Source: Plectrocnemia conspersa
Taxonomy: Eukaryota; Arthropoda; Insecta; Trichoptera; Polycentropodidae
NCBI GenBank assembly: GCA_009617715.1
Contig: VTFK01000003.1
Coordinates: 2,480,001 to 2,544,000, forward strand
Direction of reading: 5' to 3'
Length of the DNA: 64,000 nucleotides
The notes beneath the pieces were generated by a model. It made no database searches, was not told the origin of the DNA, and saw only the letters and a list, made by a program, of their open reading frames with translations. Positions 61,401 through 64,000 of the stretch are shown here, piece after piece (the stretch's first letter is position 1; each line of letters opens with the position of its first letter). A program made the position numbers and the translations under genes.

Positions 61401-61789
61401 CAAATTTAATTTATAATTGTATATAAATGAATATATATAATATATAAACAAATGAATAAATATTTTTTTTATTTTTATTATTTCCTCGATAACAAGACAG
61501 TACCAATATTTTCTCGAGGCTCCGCAAAACTCTCAGGCGGCCTTGCCTACTACCTTCTTCTTCAGCACGATTCTTTTGCACACAATTGAACCGTAAGTTT
61601 TAATATTGTACATATAAAAGTTTATTTTTAATCTTTAATTAAATAGCCCAATTTAAAGCTAAAAATGAATAATAATAAATAATAATTTGAATATAAAATA
61701 GCATAGATCTTATAATGTTAGCATACCCTACCGTCGATTGAAATTATTATTAGACTATCCTGCTACGCCACTGAAAGAAAACCTCTCAA

Positions 61790-62720
61790 GTGCGCCTTCA
61801 ATTCGGTGGAGTATGCAACGCTATCGACACCACCTGCGTTCGGCGTCAGGTGTCAGGTGTGTCTGTGTGTCGATAAGGCAGTGTCGGTGGTCGCGGGCTC
61901 AGGTGCGGGCGCGTGGTGGTCGTTCGGCGGTCGGCTGTCGGCGGTCGGCAATCCGCGTTGTTCGGCGCTTTCGTGCTTCGGCGGCATGCCCTACTGAGGC
62001 TGCGCCCTCGGAGGGCCGACGCCCGAGCGACGACTTTGCGACCCCTGCGGATTCGGCTAGCCGTTCAGTGTCAAGTTCGGGCGGGGTAAAGTCGTTCGAA
62101 AAAGTTTGTGCACATCATATTATACATTATGGCCAAAACCCCCATGTTTACGTTATGTATGTTTTAAAAAAAAGTGATCACCGCCGTTTAAATTTAAATC
62201 ATATCCGTTCAAATAAAATATAAACAATTCATGGTCGACGTTTTTCGTGTTATGTTTTCGATTATATTTCAAGTGTGACGTCATCGATTCAAAATTATAT
62301 TATTAAAATGGCCGCCGTTCGATCCATGCTCTGTGGATACCGTTAATTTTTATATGCTGTCGATCCGCATTCATAACTACGTATGGTGTGAGTGTATGTG
62401 TATATGTGTGCGTGCGTGTACCGGTGGTCATAATCCACGTTTTTTTTTTTTATATTTTAATTATTATTAAAGTTCAATTATTTAATTGAATGCGACGATT
62501 AACGCTTTCGTTTCGTTATTTATTTTCCCATAAAGAAAAACGCCGACGCCCGCCGCCGGGCTAGAAACGCCGGGCCGTGAAAGTCGCCGAAAAGAGGTCG
62601 ATTCGGAACTTTGTTCGCGATTCGGAACCACCCGAGAGGTTTAAGTTCGTGGGGCCCGAATTTTCAGGCCTTTCGGCCAACCGGTCAGTTCCAGCGCTGC
62701 CAACTGAAAGGCTTCTGCCT
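61790..62720 (+). promoter_or_regulatory. CpG-rich promoter and untranslated first exon of an off-window gene
   Basis: Two GC-rich blocks (about 61800–62090 and 62535–62720) in AT-rich surroundings. The first holds many CpGs, an insect initiator-like TTCAGTGTC (62064) and a donor-like GGG|GTAAAGT at about 62086. CRE palindromes TGACGTCA follow at 62276–62283 and 62811–62818, and a Pho/YY1-type AAAATGGCCGCC at 62307. Open frames through it (for example 161 codons from 61738) are Arg/Ser-rich, present in overlapping frames and not protein-like. Best read as a promoter/5' UTR firing rightwards; direction is inferred from the donor. Confidence 0.45.
62388..62420. repeat. Short TG/CG microsatellite
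   Basis: GTGTGAGTGTATGTGTATAT then GTGTGCGTGCGTG, an imperfect (TG)n tract between the two GC-rich blocks. Confidence 0.6.
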
Positions 62721-62892
62721 CGACCATAATTTATGGCCAAAACCCTAAAATTGTATACAGTTTTTAAATATAAAACAATATGCTCACTGATTTACGTGCT
62801 AAGTTTTGCGTGACGTCATCTATGTCCCAAATTTGACTTCTTTGAATACTTTTATTTTGCATAAATTCTATTTGTTTTCATGCGTATGCTTT

Positions 62893-62935
62893 CTTGTAAC
62901 ATAACAAGCGTTAACAGTGTGTATAACAATATTCA
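62893..62935 (-). repeat. SINE family A tail fragment
   Basis: TTGTAACATAACAAGCGTTA resembles the tail block of the SINE copies (GCAACATAACAAGCGTTAGC at 41876). No body follows. Confidence 0.35.
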
Positions 62936-63354
62936 AAGTCTGGCAATTGAAGTAATCTATTTTTAACACAGTTAATAAATGATTGTATATATGGAGATAT
63001 AATGTCTCTTAACCTAGGGTTCACGATCAGTGATTTAAAAAAATATGTTATTCAACTCGGTTTGTCAATATTTTGACTCCCAAGTTCATAAATAAATCTG
63101 GTTTGGCACCTAGTGAAAAAGAAGCTCCTTAAGTCATCGCTACTCAATATTTTATATTTCTATAACAACCCAGAAATAAATTTTCTCAAGCGTAAAACTT
63201 TATCAAAAGCAGTTTTCTAAATAACGAGAGCAGAATATTTACACTGCCTTTCAGGAGGACAAGTCATTTTAAACTTACTGAAGAAAGTTTCACTGTTTAT
63301 AGGAGAAAGAAAAATCCTACTCCCAGAAAATTTCAACAAAAATAATTTTATTTA

Positions 63355-63845
63355 TCATAAATCTTCCGTTTCAAACTAACAGACGTTTACCAAGTGCGTT
63401 ACAACTGTGTAAACAGAATCAACAACTACTACTAAATAAGTAGTGAGATACTAGACTAAATTCATTGATATATCTTAATAATTATAAACCATTAGTTTAG
63501 CTTACAATCAAACAATGTCACAATGAACAATGATTAGGAAAATATAGAACAACCTAATTTCACATGCTGAAGTCAGTAACATATATTTTTTGATTTATAA
63601 ACTATTTTTATAGTTTATAATTAAAATGTCGCTATGCACGACTTAATTCGATTTTATTTCAATTATGCATCCGTGAGATTAGGAAAATCTAGGAAACCCT
63701 AGTATATCGATCGATCGGAATTATAATTCTATAATAATTACTAATTCCAACCCCCAATACACGATAAAAATTGAAAAACACTAGGGTCTACATAGGATTC
63801 GAACCCTGGTCCTTCAGGTATTACTCACCGAGTTATACCTGTGTA
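63355..63845 (-). mobile_element. SINE family A, dimeric copy
   Basis: About 490 bp, longer than other copies (about 330 bp). The tail AGACGTTTACCAAGTGCGTT is at left; the core block occurs twice (GATTAGGAAAATATAGAACA at 63532 and GATTAGGAAAATCTAGGAAA at 63677). At right is a well-kept tRNA-like head, GGATTCGAACCCTGGTCC (63810–63827), which on the minus strand gives a perfect B box GGTTCGAATCC. Confidence 0.75.
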
Positions 63846-64000
63846 TATGTTTATAACTAGTAGATACTTTTCACCATACGAATGAGACAAATCTTTTCAT
63901 TCAAGCTCGTGAAGTCAACAATATGGATGCAACTTAAATATTACAATCTATCTTGCTATATTTTCCAAACTGAGTATCTTGCAAAATAAAATTTTAAATG

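Noticed and set aside
61738..62223. 161-codon plus-strand open frame in the GC-rich block
   Set aside because: Arg/Ser/Ala-rich, overlaps another open frame, typical of CpG-rich untranslated DNA; no domain.

Overview
The window is eukaryotic nuclear DNA, AT-rich, with short GT–AG introns, AATAAA poly(A) signals, decayed LINE pieces and a tRNA-derived SINE family. The proteins have animal orthologues (EMSY, mitochondrial aspartate aminotransferase, WDFY2, a multi-domain chitin-binding protein). Together with the chitin-binding protein this points to an insect. Lepidoptera is my best guess from the RTE-type LINE and the repeat flavour, but the sequence does not prove it. All gene models below were joined by hand from splice signals and reading-frame continuity.

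Layout. 1–6.96 kb: the 3' part of EMSY (+), a chromatin/transcription repressor; its ENT-domain exons lie to the left of the window. 7.1–18.6 kb: two tandem aspartate aminotransferase genes (−) with identical intron positions. The distal copy (14.9–18.6 kb) is a canonical mitochondrial enzyme; the proximal copy (7.1–11.1 kb) has diverged around the cofactor site. 19.48–20.01 kb: an intronless BED-like zinc-finger ORF (+). 21.8–26.0 kb: WDFY2 (+), eight exons, WD40 plus FYVE. 27.7–43.2 kb: a secreted protein with eleven peritrophin-A (CBM14) domains (−). Its signal peptide is encoded by a tiny first exon about 13.5 kb upstream of the main exon. 43.4–61.7 kb is gene-poor, with repeats and a few GC-richer pockets that look like regulatory DNA. 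61.8–62.7 kb is a CpG-rich block that looks like the promoter and untranslated first exon of a gene running out of the window to the right.

The genes do not form a pathway. The clearest biological points are: (1) the tandem GOT2 duplication with one diverged copy; (2) the EMSY model, which needs either a frameshift or an 82-nt cryptic intron inside its large exon; (3) EMSY and the proximal aminotransferase converging with poly(A) signals about 26 bp apart; (4) the long signal-peptide intron of the CBM14 gene, which hosts SINEs, a LINE relic, candidate enhancers and a 68-nt exon-like block on the opposite strand; (5) several repeat families, including a nearly perfect fold-back element at 51.2–51.5 kb. 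I found no operon, CRISPR array or clearly novel molecular system.
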